From DASYXW01 sp035934405 (GTDB lineage: Bacteria > Acidobacteriota > Terriglobia > UBA7540), in NCBI GenBank assembly GCA_035934405.1, contig DASYXW010000065.1, positions 1 to 33,951 of the forward strand: 33,951 bases of DNA. Direction: 5' to 3'. Positions 7,714 to 14,860 of the stretch are shown here, piece by piece (the stretch's first letter is position 1; the number at the start of each line of letters is the position of its first letter). Below the pieces are notes generated by a model. That model worked only from the letters and a program-made list of their open reading frames with translations. It was not told the origin of the DNA and made no database searches. Both the position numbers and the translations under genes were made by a program.

Positions 7714-8337
7714 CTACTTGGGCAGCGGGACGTTCCTGTAGACGAGCACGAGACCCAAGGCAAGAAGCAGGAACACGACGAGTGTTCGAAAGAACGGGCT
7801 CGTTTCCGCTTCCATGAAGGGGCAGGCGGCGTCGCGGGTGCGGCGGCGAGCCAGGTACCACGGAAAGATCACAACCCACACGACGAGCGCGCTGATGGCC
7901 CAGCGCCACGGCTTCGGTATCCGCCTCTCTCGCGCGTCGTAAAAAATCCAGGCGGATAAGAGTAACTGCGCGAGTCCGAACACGAGCTGAAAATCCTTCG
8001 GGCCGAGGAAGTGCAGTGTGGCCCCGGCGGCGAGCCAGGTGAAGCCCAACACCAGGAAGAACAGTCCCCACGGAAAAGGCACGCTCGGCACCACGGTCCG
8101 CGGCGGCGGCTTGAATTCGCTGGGCGCCGCCACATTGACCGGCGGCTGGGCCTTGATTCGCGCCGGGTCGATCGGCTCCTTGCAGGCGACGCACACGCGG
8201 CATGCCGGGCCGAGCAATTGGCCGCAGGACGGGCAGGCGAAAGGCTCGGCGGGAAAAACGGCGAGCGAGGCGGCGCCTTCGTCGCCGGCGGCCGTGGCGC
8301 TTATGGCCTTCACGGATTCTTCCAGGGCTTCACTCAT
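7714..8337 (-). CDS. Zinc-ribbon membrane protein of unknown function
   Basis: This is a 207-residue protein. A cytoplasmic-looking N-terminus carries CPSC (Cys35, Cys38) and CRVCVAC (Cys46, Cys49, Cys52), which fits a zinc ribbon. A Pro-rich linker follows, then about four hydrophobic segments (FFLVLGFTWLAAGATLHFL, VFGLAQLLLSAWIFY, AISALVVWVVIFPWYLA, TLVVFLLLALGLVLVY). It starts 3 nt after the stop of the PIG-L gene with little RBS, so translational coupling is likely. It was not recognised as a named family. Just downstream (7690-7708) is a short GTGGCTA-type tandem repeat next to the convergent end of the propeller gene. Confidence 0.75.
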   Translation of the reverse strand: MSEALEESVKAISATAAGDEGAASLAVFPAEPFACPSCGQLLGPACRVCVACKEPIDPARIKAQPPVNVAAPSEFKPPPRTVVPSVPFPWGLFFLVLGFTWLAAGATLHFLGPKDFQLVFGLAQLLLSAWIFYDARERRIPKPWRWAISALVVWVVIFPWYLARRRTRDAACPFMEAETSPFFRTLVVFLLLALGLVLVYRNVPLPK

Positions 8338-8340
8338 GGG

Positions 8341-10362
8341 CTAAGGTTTGTCGTTCCATCCCTCGTGCTCTTTCCAGTCTAACACTTCGCGGTAGGGCTC
8401 GCTGCGCCGCAATTTGTCGAAGTCGTGCAGGTAGCCTTCGGCGCTGGTGGCGCCCTGCGACTGGTAGAACCAGCCCGCTTCCTGGGCCAGGGCCGCGGCT
8501 TCGCCTGAGACGTAGAAATCGTGCTGGGCGTAGTGATAGGGCGTTGCGGGCATCGTCTTCGGATCGTAGACGCGGTCCACCAACACCTTGACCTCCGGCG
8601 AAACGGCCCCTTGGCGAAGCAGTTCCTGGAGCGCCTTCACCACGAAATAGTTGTTCACAATATGGTCGATGTGGCCTTCGGCGGGCGGATGCGCGGTGAT
8701 AATGACCTCGGGCTGGAACTTCCTGATCAGCTCTTTTACAGCCTCGACCACAGTATCGCGCGCGTAAGCGAGATTCGGCCGGTAGAGGCCCTCGTAAGGC
8801 GCGTGGTCGCCCGCGAGCAGCACGGAGACGTACGGATTTGACTCCGGCACGTGGTCGTACCAGATCTTCCCCGAGCCGCCATCGGGCAGGCCCAGGAAAT
8901 CAATGTCGTCGCGGGGCACGCCGAGGTGTCCGAGCACGGCGCGCGTCTCGTCCATGCGAATGGCGCCGAAGTTCAAGGCTTCGTCCGGGCCACAGGAATG
9001 CTCGTAGTAGCGGTCGCAGGCGCCGGCGTCGCCGCTGGTGAAATACACGAAGTGAATCGGGATGTGATTCTCCACCGCGGCGCGAATCATGCCTGCGTGG
9101 CCGCCCTCGTCGTCCTCGTGGGCGCAAAACACCATGATGGATTTGGGCAACGGGTTGGCGGCGAGCTCAAGCGCGCTCGCGGCCAGCAGGTTACCGGAAG
9201 CATCCGCCGCCGTGACCTCGACGCGATAGACGCCGGCGGCAGCGGGAAGCTTGAATGCCAGGCTCTTATTCAGCGGCGAGCCGCCAGGAGCGAGATCAGC
9301 CGGTTCCGCCAACGCTTGCTTCGCGACCTCTGAGCCGTCGGCTGCAAGTAGTCGGGCGCCAATCGAGACCCCATGCCAGGGCTTCGAAGTCGGGTTGCGA
9401 AGCGCCAAGCTGATCTCTGCCGACCCGCCGGCCGGGAACATAGTGTGCGAGCGGTCGAATTCGATGGCGGCGGAATCGAGCGACGGAGGATAGAAGTGAC
9501 GGTAAGCGTCGAAATGGACCGCGCCCAGGTTGGGATAAGCGTACTGGCCGGGGTACGGCCGCGGCGAATCGACACCCATCGGATGAATCAACGTCAGCTT
9601 GCTGAAAGCGATGTCGAGGACGTTCTTGCGGTCGTGGTCCCATACGACAACGCCATATTGATGTACGGTGGGCTGCTTCACCACGGCGGCCACACCCGCA
9701 TGAGCGGAGCGAATCTCGCGCGCTTGGCCCGACGCGAGAGCGAGGTTGGTCGAGAGCGGCACGATACTCGACTTCGCTTGGTCGGCAGGCCCGGCAATCC
9801 AGGGCCAGTAGCGGTCGGAGAATTCCACGCGCAGACCCTTGAGCGGCTTCGCGGTGAGATTCTTGACGATCACGGCACACTCGACGGGATCTCCGGAGGT
9901 GTAAAAGGTCTTACCTAATTCGATCCTCTCGACTTGGACGAGCTTCCGGTAAATCACAAACGACGCCGCATCCGTTCCGCTCGCGCCGTCGAGGTCAATC
10001 TCGTAGCGTCCCGCTCGCGCCGAGGGAGGGATTCTCCACAGGGGCGCGTAGACCGCGGACGTCTTTGAAGTATGTGCCGCCGCGGCGCGCAGTGGGATGT
10101 GGCTGGCGACGGGTTGTGTCTCCCCGGCATAACGAATGCTCGCGGCGAGATGAGGACCGGATACTGACTGATCTGGCATGGGGACGACTTCGACCCGCAC
10201 TTCGGAGCCGGCATTGTAGCTGGGCCGGTCGGTGACAACCCTGACCGCCTGCGCGCCGGCGTCAACCGAGGCCAGCAACAGGCCGAGAACCGACGCGACG
10301 ATCCACCTTACGAGCAGGCGTGGACTGGCGACTCCCGACTCCTGACTCCCGAATCCCCTCAT
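8341..10362 (-). CDS. Exported PIG-L (LmbE-like) family deacetylase with Ig-like domains
   Basis: This is a 673-residue protein. After a signal segment (IVASVLGLLLASVDAGAQA) come two CARDB/Ig-like beta regions (about residues 150-230 and 305-400), then a PIG-L domain. Its zinc motif is AHEDDE (about 414-419) instead of the usual AHPDDE, and the second motif HPPAEGHIDH is near 555-566. The family removes N-acetyl groups from GlcNAc-type sugars; here the substrate is unknown and the location is probably periplasmic. The ATG overlaps the upstream stop (ATGA), and GGAGGT lies 7 nt before it. Residues 4-12 translate a degenerate repeat (GGGAGTC-type, 10322-10356), an odd N-terminal extension before the signal. 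It forms an operon with the permease upstream and the zinc-ribbon protein downstream. Confidence 0.88.
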   Translation of the reverse strand: MRGFGSQESGVASPRLLVRWIVASVLGLLLASVDAGAQAVRVVTDRPSYNAGSEVRVEVVPMPDQSVSGPHLAASIRYAGETQPVASHIPLRAAAAHTSKTSAVYAPLWRIPPSARAGRYEIDLDGASGTDAASFVIYRKLVQVERIELGKTFYTSGDPVECAVIVKNLTAKPLKGLRVEFSDRYWPWIAGPADQAKSSIVPLSTNLALASGQAREIRSAHAGVAAVVKQPTVHQYGVVVWDHDRKNVLDIAFSKLTLIHPMGVDSPRPYPGQYAYPNLGAVHFDAYRHFYPPSLDSAAIEFDRSHTMFPAGGSAEISLALRNPTSKPWHGVSIGARLLAADGSEVAKQALAEPADLAPGGSPLNKSLAFKLPAAAGVYRVEVTAADASGNLLAASALELAANPLPKSIMVFCAHEDDEGGHAGMIRAAVENHIPIHFVYFTSGDAGACDRYYEHSCGPDEALNFGAIRMDETRAVLGHLGVPRDDIDFLGLPDGGSGKIWYDHVPESNPYVSVLLAGDHAPYEGLYRPNLAYARDTVVEAVKELIRKFQPEVIITAHPPAEGHIDHIVNNYFVVKALQELLRQGAVSPEVKVLVDRVYDPKTMPATPYHYAQHDFYVSGEAAALAQEAGWFYQSQGATSAEGYLHDFDKLRRSEPYREVLDWKEHEGWNDKP

Positions 10363-11684
10363 CCTTGTACCTCCACGACCGGCGGCCGCAGTCCGACCTT
10401 CGAGAGCGCGAAGTACACCACGAAGCCGGCGATGAACGAGAATAGCACCTCGGGACGGTCGGCGCGCACCGCAGAGGCAGGAACGCCGGGCATCTTATCG
10501 AGAACGCCGACCACGAATCCTACCGCCCAGGCCGCGTAGCCCGCCCAGTTGATTCCTCGCCGCGGGCCCGACCACTTGTAACCGGCAAGGACGTAGTCCG
10601 CCGCCATCGCGCCGCAAATGGGGCCGAAAGAAGCGCCGACGATGACAAAGAATCCGATTAGATTTTCGGCCACACCCGTGATCGCCAGAAGCAGCCCGAT
10701 GGTGACGCCCACCAGCGTCGAAACGGACTTCGGAATCTTCGGCAGCATGGTGCCGAAGCTGTTCGAGGCGATGAAGGTGCAGAAGCAGGTGGGGACCAGC
10801 GAAGCGGCAGCGAACAAGAAGAACACCGCGGGCGCAAGACTGCCGGCGCTCGTGATGGCTCGCGTATACGTGTAGTCGGCGGCGCCTGGATGCTTGCCGA
10901 CATAACCGGCGACCGAGAGCAGCGGCAAGCCGCCGGCGATGATGATGGCGAGCGTGATGCCGGTAAGCCCGCCGAGCGCGACGTCGCGGCGGTTGCGGTT
11001 GTTCATGCCGAAATCGGCGCCGGCCGCCCCCGCCGTGGCGAAGAAGCCGATGACCACCGCCATCATGGTGAGGAATCCGGCGGCCGCATCATTCCTCGGC
11101 GGCTGGTAATTGGAGATTCCGTCCTTGTTGGCCCAAAAGACGATGAGGATCATGACCAGCGGCACCCAGTTGAGGAACTGAGCGACGCGCGCCACATAAG
11201 CGATGCCTTTGATCGCCACCCAGGCCAGCGCGTAAGCCCACACGATGGCAATCCCGATGAAGAGCGTGCGCGACTGCGCCGGGTCCCTGTGGAGACCCTG
11301 CAAGATGTAAACCACGGCGTAGTAGGTGGCGACGGCGAACCAGCCGAGCTGCAACAGGCCCATCAGCAGGCCGGGCATGAGGTAGCCGCCCGTGGTCCCG
11401 AAGGTGGAGGAGCCCACCACGTAGAGCGGCCGCCCGGTCTGCATGCCCAGCATGCCGGGAGCGTAGTAATAAAGGGCGAAACAGAGGAACGCCGCCACCA
11501 CGAGACCCGCCAGGCAGACGCCGAGCGTGGCTTGGCTGAGCGTCGGCACGGCGATCTGCAGGTAGAAGGCCACCCAGAGGAAAACGCCGGCGTAGGCGGG
11601 CGCGGTGTTCTTGTACCAGGGGGCGCGATTTGAAGCCGGGTTGGGAACCGAAGCGCGGATATAGTCGGGCAGGTTAGCAGGCAT
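10359..11684 (-). CDS. NCS1-family purine/cytosine permease
   Basis: This is a 441-residue integral membrane protein with about 12 hydrophobic segments. The N-terminal motif NRAPWYKNTAPAYAGVFLW, the following TLSQATLGVCLAGL helix and YVVGSSTFGTTGGYL match the nucleobase:cation symporter-1 (CodB-like) family. Likely role: uptake of cytosine or another purine, pyrimidine or hydantoin with a cation; substrate specificity cannot be read from sequence. The ATG at 11684 has GAGG 4 nt upstream, a short spacing. It is the first gene of an apparent operon (ATGA overlap with the PIG-L gene). Its upstream region (11685-11750) holds a degenerate GCCAGTT-type repeat. Confidence 0.9.
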   Translation of the reverse strand: MPANLPDYIRASVPNPASNRAPWYKNTAPAYAGVFLWVAFYLQIAVPTLSQATLGVCLAGLVVAAFLCFALYYYAPGMLGMQTGRPLYVVGSSTFGTTGGYLMPGLLMGLLQLGWFAVATYYAVVYILQGLHRDPAQSRTLFIGIAIVWAYALAWVAIKGIAYVARVAQFLNWVPLVMILIVFWANKDGISNYQPPRNDAAAGFLTMMAVVIGFFATAGAAGADFGMNNRNRRDVALGGLTGITLAIIIAGGLPLLSVAGYVGKHPGAADYTYTRAITSAGSLAPAVFFLFAAASLVPTCFCTFIASNSFGTMLPKIPKSVSTLVGVTIGLLLAITGVAENLIGFFVIVGASFGPICGAMAADYVLAGYKWSGPRRGINWAGYAAWAVGFVVGVLDKMPGVPASAVRADRPEVLFSFIAGFVVYFALSKVGLRPPVVEVQG

Positions 11685-11762
11685 CGGACCTCAGTTGCCA
11701 GTTCCCGGTCGCCAGTTCGTTCTCAATTGTCGATTCCTGATTCGGCGTTGAAATGCAAGTCC

Positions 11763-11840
11763 TGGGGTGAGCGACGGGATTCGAACCCGCGACGTCCAGA
11801 GCCACAGTCTGGCGCTCTACCAAGCTGAGCTACGCTCACC
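11763..11840 (-). tRNA. tRNA-His (GTG anticodon)
   Basis: The full cloverleaf is visible on the minus strand. The 5' end is GG (encoded G-1 then G1), D-arm TAGCTCAGCTTGGTAGAGC, anticodon stem CCAGA/TCTGG with loop CTGTGGC (anticodon GTG at 11803-11805), T-loop GGTTCGAATCC. The 3' end has discriminator C73 and an encoded CCA (11763-11765). The extra G-1 opposite C73 is diagnostic for tRNA-His. Confidence 0.98.
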
Positions 11841-11878
11841 GCATCGAAGCGCTGGGGCAATTTGATCCGGTTCATATC

Positions 11879-11908
11879 TTTGTAACACTCGGCAGTGGCA
11901 TCTGTCAA
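11879..11908 (-). promoter_or_regulatory. Promoter of tRNA-His
   Basis: On the minus strand, a perfect -35 TTGACA (11903-11908), an 18-nt spacer and a -10 TACAAA (11879-11884) give a start about 30 nt before the tRNA 5' end. The surrounding 11909-12026 holds only an ACTGACAACTG-type degenerate repeat (about 11997-12024). Confidence 0.75.
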
Positions 11909-12026
11909 TGTTGATGGCTGTCCTTGGTCCTTTGTCCCCGTTGCCTGCGCGGTGACAAAGCGTTGCGGCAAACGATAACCGGACCCGCCATGGCGGACTG
12001 AAAACTGACGAACTGACAACTGTTCC

Positions 12027-12527
12027 TCACGGCACCACCAGCGTATCCGGCGTGACTTCGTCCACCGGAATCTCTTCGAGCTCGGTGGGCCGCTGGCAGC
12101 AGACGCACGGGCCGGGCTCAATCGCCGCAATGTTGCAGACGTGGCAGTAGTAGCGGACCTTGTAAAGCTTGCCGTCCTTGACGGTCCAGAGGTGCTCGGC
12201 CTGGAAGGTTCCATCCGCGGCCATGACGCCTTGCAGACGCACGTCGCGCTTCGCGAGGCGCGGGTCAGCAAGGGTGTGCAAGAGGTAGAGGGACGTCGAG
12301 CCCAGGCGGACTTCCCGGCTGCCGGTGTTTAGGACAGGCGCAGCGCCAGACGCCAGCAGGCGGCCTTCAAGAATATTCACCGCGCCGGTGATGCGGCCCG
12401 ACTCCTGGGCGCCGGAGTTGTGGGCGCCGGACTCATGCGCGACGACCCCGCGCGCCCAGCTTGGGAGGGCTAGCAGTGTAGCCAACCCGCTCGCGACACA
12501 CAGAAACGCATGGGATGATCGCGTCAT
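12027..12527 (-). CDS. Small exported protein with C-terminal CxxC / CxCC cysteine motif
   Basis: This is a 166-residue protein starting at the ATG at 12527 (a GTG directly before it is the alternative). A signal peptide (FLCVASGLATLLALPSWA) is followed by a hydrophilic linker (ESGAHNSGAQESG), a beta-rich middle with VRLQGVMAADGTFQAEHLW, and a Cys cluster YYCHVC ... PCVCCQRPTELEE that probably binds a metal. The middle resembles exported proteins common in Acidobacteriota, but no named function is known to me. It begins 24 nt after the stop of the next exported protein, so the two are probably co-transcribed. Confidence 0.75.
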   Translation of the reverse strand: MTRSSHAFLCVASGLATLLALPSWARGVVAHESGAHNSGAQESGRITGAVNILEGRLLASGAAPVLNTGSREVRLGSTSLYLLHTLADPRLAKRDVRLQGVMAADGTFQAEHLWTVKDGKLYKVRYYCHVCNIAAIEPGPCVCCQRPTELEEIPVDEVTPDTLVVP

Positions 12528-12551
12528 CACTGAGAATCCGCGAAAGCTTCT

Positions 12552-13238
12552 CTACGACCCGTCGGCCTGGGGAATGTCGCCCAGCAGCAGCAAGGCGAAC
12601 TCGAACCCTCCGGCACTCCCCGATCCGCTCGTCAGTTTCATTTGCAGCGCCACGTGCCCCTGATCGTCGGCCACGACGGCGGGCAAATTCTTGTACGCGG
12701 GATTCACCGGCACCAGGCTCTCGACGGAGGGGTGACCGGTGCCTGCAACCATCCGGCTCAGTTTCAGCAGGTCATCGATCTTGAGCGTCTCGCCGTAATG
12801 GGTATCGGCGGCCACGGGCGAGAGCAGCAGGAAGTCCGGGTAAGGGCTCACGCCCATGTGATTGCCATCCTGCGGCATGAGCGCGTAACGCAGCGTGTAG
12901 TAGCCGGGCTTGATTTTCTGGTCGCGGTAGTCGTCCCACATGCTGAAGAGATGGAGGGCGCCCACCAGTTCGCCGACCGTGAAGTTCTTGTAAAGGACGT
13001 CGGGCGGAGCGCTGGCGTTGGTCGAGGCCGGCAGGGCTTTGACGAACCAGACTTCGGAGATCGGCTGGTTCTTCGAGTCGAGCAGGCGCTCGCCCTGCGG
13101 CTGCAACAGGGCTACGAGCGCCGGGGGCAGAGCGCCGGCAGCGGCTGGCGGGGCGGGCACAATACGGTAATCCTGCCCGAGGGCAGCGCTCGCGAGGGCA
13201 AGCGCCAGAAACAGTCCGATGAATGCCTTACTCTTCAT
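12552..13238 (-). CDS. Exported protein of unknown function
   Basis: This is a 228-residue protein. The ATG at 13238 is preceded by GGAGGAAGGA, and a clear signal peptide follows (AFIGLFLALALASAALGQ). The mature part has no cysteines and no motif I can name; it includes FVKALPAS, WDDYRDQKIKPGYYTLRYALMP and HMGVSPYPDFLLLSP, which are well-formed globular sequence. The open frame extends 37 codons upstream, but that part is only the 13270-13351 repeat. It probably acts in the periplasm with the adjacent small exported genes; the role is unknown. Confidence 0.78.
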   Translation of the reverse strand: MKSKAFIGLFLALALASAALGQDYRIVPAPPAAAGALPPALVALLQPQGERLLDSKNQPISEVWFVKALPASTNASAPPDVLYKNFTVGELVGALHLFSMWDDYRDQKIKPGYYTLRYALMPQDGNHMGVSPYPDFLLLSPVAADTHYGETLKIDDLLKLSRMVAGTGHPSVESLVPVNPAYKNLPAVVADDQGHVALQMKLTSGSGSAGGFEFALLLLGDIPQADGS

Positions 13239-13269
13239 ATTCCTTCCTCCATCGCCATCGCAGGGGCGT

Positions 13270-13351
13270 GGGTGGCGCATATCGCGCTGCTGCGATGTAT
13301 GCGATAAGTTAGCTCGCAGACATGGCAAACGCGGCCATGTCTGCGCCACCC
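13270..13351. repeat. Nested inverted repeat (GGGTGGCGCA ... TGCGCCACCC)
   Basis: Outer arms at 13270-13279 and 13342-13351 are exact reverse complements. Inside is an 11-bp hairpin, GCAGACATGGC (13316-13326) with GCCATGTCTGC (13334-13344), and a smaller TATCGC...GCGATA pairing. It lies between two same-strand genes. This looks like a dispersed cruciform repeat rather than a terminator, because no T-run follows. Confidence 0.8.
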
Positions 13352-13385
13352 GCCCTCTCGCTTCTCACTTCTCGGTCCTCGATAC

Positions 13386-14048
13386 TCACAGCACAAACGT
13401 CCCCACAAACGCGCTGCGCGTGTCGGCGCGATCCCACACCACGCCGAGTCCCTTGCCTGAGAAGCCTTCTTCGAGCGTGAACGCCGGCATCGAATGGGCC
13501 AGCTTGACGAGCGGCGGATAGTAGACTTCTTCGTTGCCGCAGAGGTGGTCAGCGGCGCAGAGGCTTCGGGTCTCGATCCGCGCCAGCTTGCCCGCGGTCA
13601 GGCGGACGCTGCCATGTTCGATCGTCTTCACGTTGATGGGCGCCACGTCCACACGCACGATGTGGTCGAGCAGGCGGCCGGCCTGCGATTGGGCGAACTC
13701 CTGGAGCGCCTGCCGCTGGGGGCCGCTGGAGCGCGCGTCGAGGATCAAGACGGCCGTGGCTGGATAGGGGTTGTGATCAACATCGCCCAGCGTCGCCTGA
13801 GTCTTCACGACCGCCACCACGCTCAAGCCGTCCAGGCGGACGCCGCGCCACGTTCCCTGGCGCACCGTCCAGGCCATGATGGCTTGATTGCCCTCCAATC
13901 CAACCTGCGAATTGGCGAAGCACGGCCCGGTGTAGACATCGGCGCTGCGCACTTCGACGTAATCTCCCTGAATCGCGGCGCGCGAGCGCACGGCCGCCGC
14001 CGTGATTGCAAGCATCGCGCCCAGTATCGCTGCCAAGACCTTTTTCAT
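13386..14048 (-). CDS. DUF1326 domain-containing exported protein
   Basis: This is a 220-residue protein starting at the ATG at 14048, with an excellent RBS (AGGAGG, 6 nt). A signal peptide (KKVLAAILGAMLAITAAAV) is followed by GDYVEVRSADVYTGPCFANSQ, WRGVRLDGLSVVAVV and a long beta-rich body, matching DUF1326. The function of that family is unknown. The frame continues upstream through repeat-like DNA and is not used. Its neighbours are other small exported proteins on the same strand. The family call is strong; the role is open. Confidence 0.85.
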   Translation of the reverse strand: MKKVLAAILGAMLAITAAAVRSRAAIQGDYVEVRSADVYTGPCFANSQVGLEGNQAIMAWTVRQGTWRGVRLDGLSVVAVVKTQATLGDVDHNPYPATAVLILDARSSGPQRQALQEFAQSQAGRLLDHIVRVDVAPINVKTIEHGSVRLTAGKLARIETRSLCAADHLCGNEEVYYPPLVKLAHSMPAFTLEEGFSGKGLGVVWDRADTRSAFVGTFVL

Positions 14049-14219
14049 GGACTTCCTCCTTTGCCCCGCGTTGGAATCCCGGCTCAGCCCGAGACCCCTA
14101 CTCAATTTTACACTCCAAATTCGGCAGGATGCTGCAAAACTCTCTTGAGAGCTGGGGAGGCTGGGGCGAAGGAGCGGGCTGCGAGGCGCGGCATGGAACC
14201 GGGGAAAAGCTGGTTGGCG

Positions 14220-14308
14220 TGCCATGCTGACCGAAGTGAGGAATCGCTGTACCAAACGAATGCAGAGATCCTTCGTCGCCCCACGCGGCGGGCTCCTCAG
14301 GATGACAT
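14220..14308. repeat. Dispersed repeat of the TGTCATNCTGAG ... CTCAGNATGACA type
   Basis: It starts TGCCATGCTGACCGAA and ends CTCCTCAGGATGACA. The first 26 nt match the start of the element at 22845-22944 at 20 positions, and the ends also agree. This accounts for most of the gene-free 14049-14335 stretch; the remainder shows nothing I recognise. Confidence 0.7.
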
Positions 14309-14335
14309 CGTGAAACGTTTCCAGCGGCCCGCTGA

Positions 14336-14839
14336 CTAGGGCTGGGTCGGAACAGCAGGCTTGGGCTTGTGATGCCGGCGGTGATGCCTGCGCCTGGCGC
14401 CACCCTTGATGATGACGTGCGGGTCCAGCGTCTTGCCGTTAACCGTCACGCTGTAACTGTAGGTGGCGCTGGAGGGGGAGTTCACAACGGTGCAACTGGA
14501 ACTCTCGCCTGTGCCATTCCCAAACGTGCAGTTATTCTGGAACAGCGAACCGGCGGTCGGCGTGGGGAAGCTGGCGCTCCAATTGGTGGCGCCCGCGGGC
14601 AGAACAAAGGCGATGATGTCGCCTCCATCCACGCAAGTGCCGTTCTTGTTCGTGGCCGGCGTAGCGATGGGCGTGCCATCTTGCGCCAGAGTGATCGTAA
14701 CGGTGAACGTGTACGTGCCAGTGGGATCCGTGCAGGCCTCGATGGGGCTTGATCCGAGGGTGGCGCCAGCGCTCGCCGGAACGAGCAGGGCCACGCCGAC
14801 CACGACGAGACTTATGGCGAACTTCGAAAGGCCTTTCAT
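14336..14839 (-). CDS. Secreted protein with basic His/Arg/Lys C-terminal tail
   Basis: This is a 167-residue protein. A signal peptide (FAISLVVVGVALLVPASAGA) precedes a Thr/Ser/Asn-rich, beta-predicted body with four cysteines (ACTD, GTCVDGG, NNCTFGN, SSCTVVN), likely two disulfides. It ends in a basic, proline-bearing tail, GGARRRHHRRHHKPKP. AAGGGGG precedes the ATG. It begins 21 nt after the kinase stop, so it may be the last gene of that operon. The fold was not recognised. The tail could bind metal, nucleic acid or anionic polymer, but this is inference. Confidence 0.72.
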   Translation of the reverse strand: MKGLSKFAISLVVVGVALLVPASAGATLGSSPIEACTDPTGTYTFTVTITLAQDGTPIATPATNKNGTCVDGGDIIAFVLPAGATNWSASFPTPTAGSLFQNNCTFGNGTGESSSCTVVNSPSSATYSYSVTVNGKTLDPHVIIKGGARRRHHRRHHKPKPAVPTQP

Positions 14840-14860
14840 ATCGTCCCCCTTAGTCAGAAT

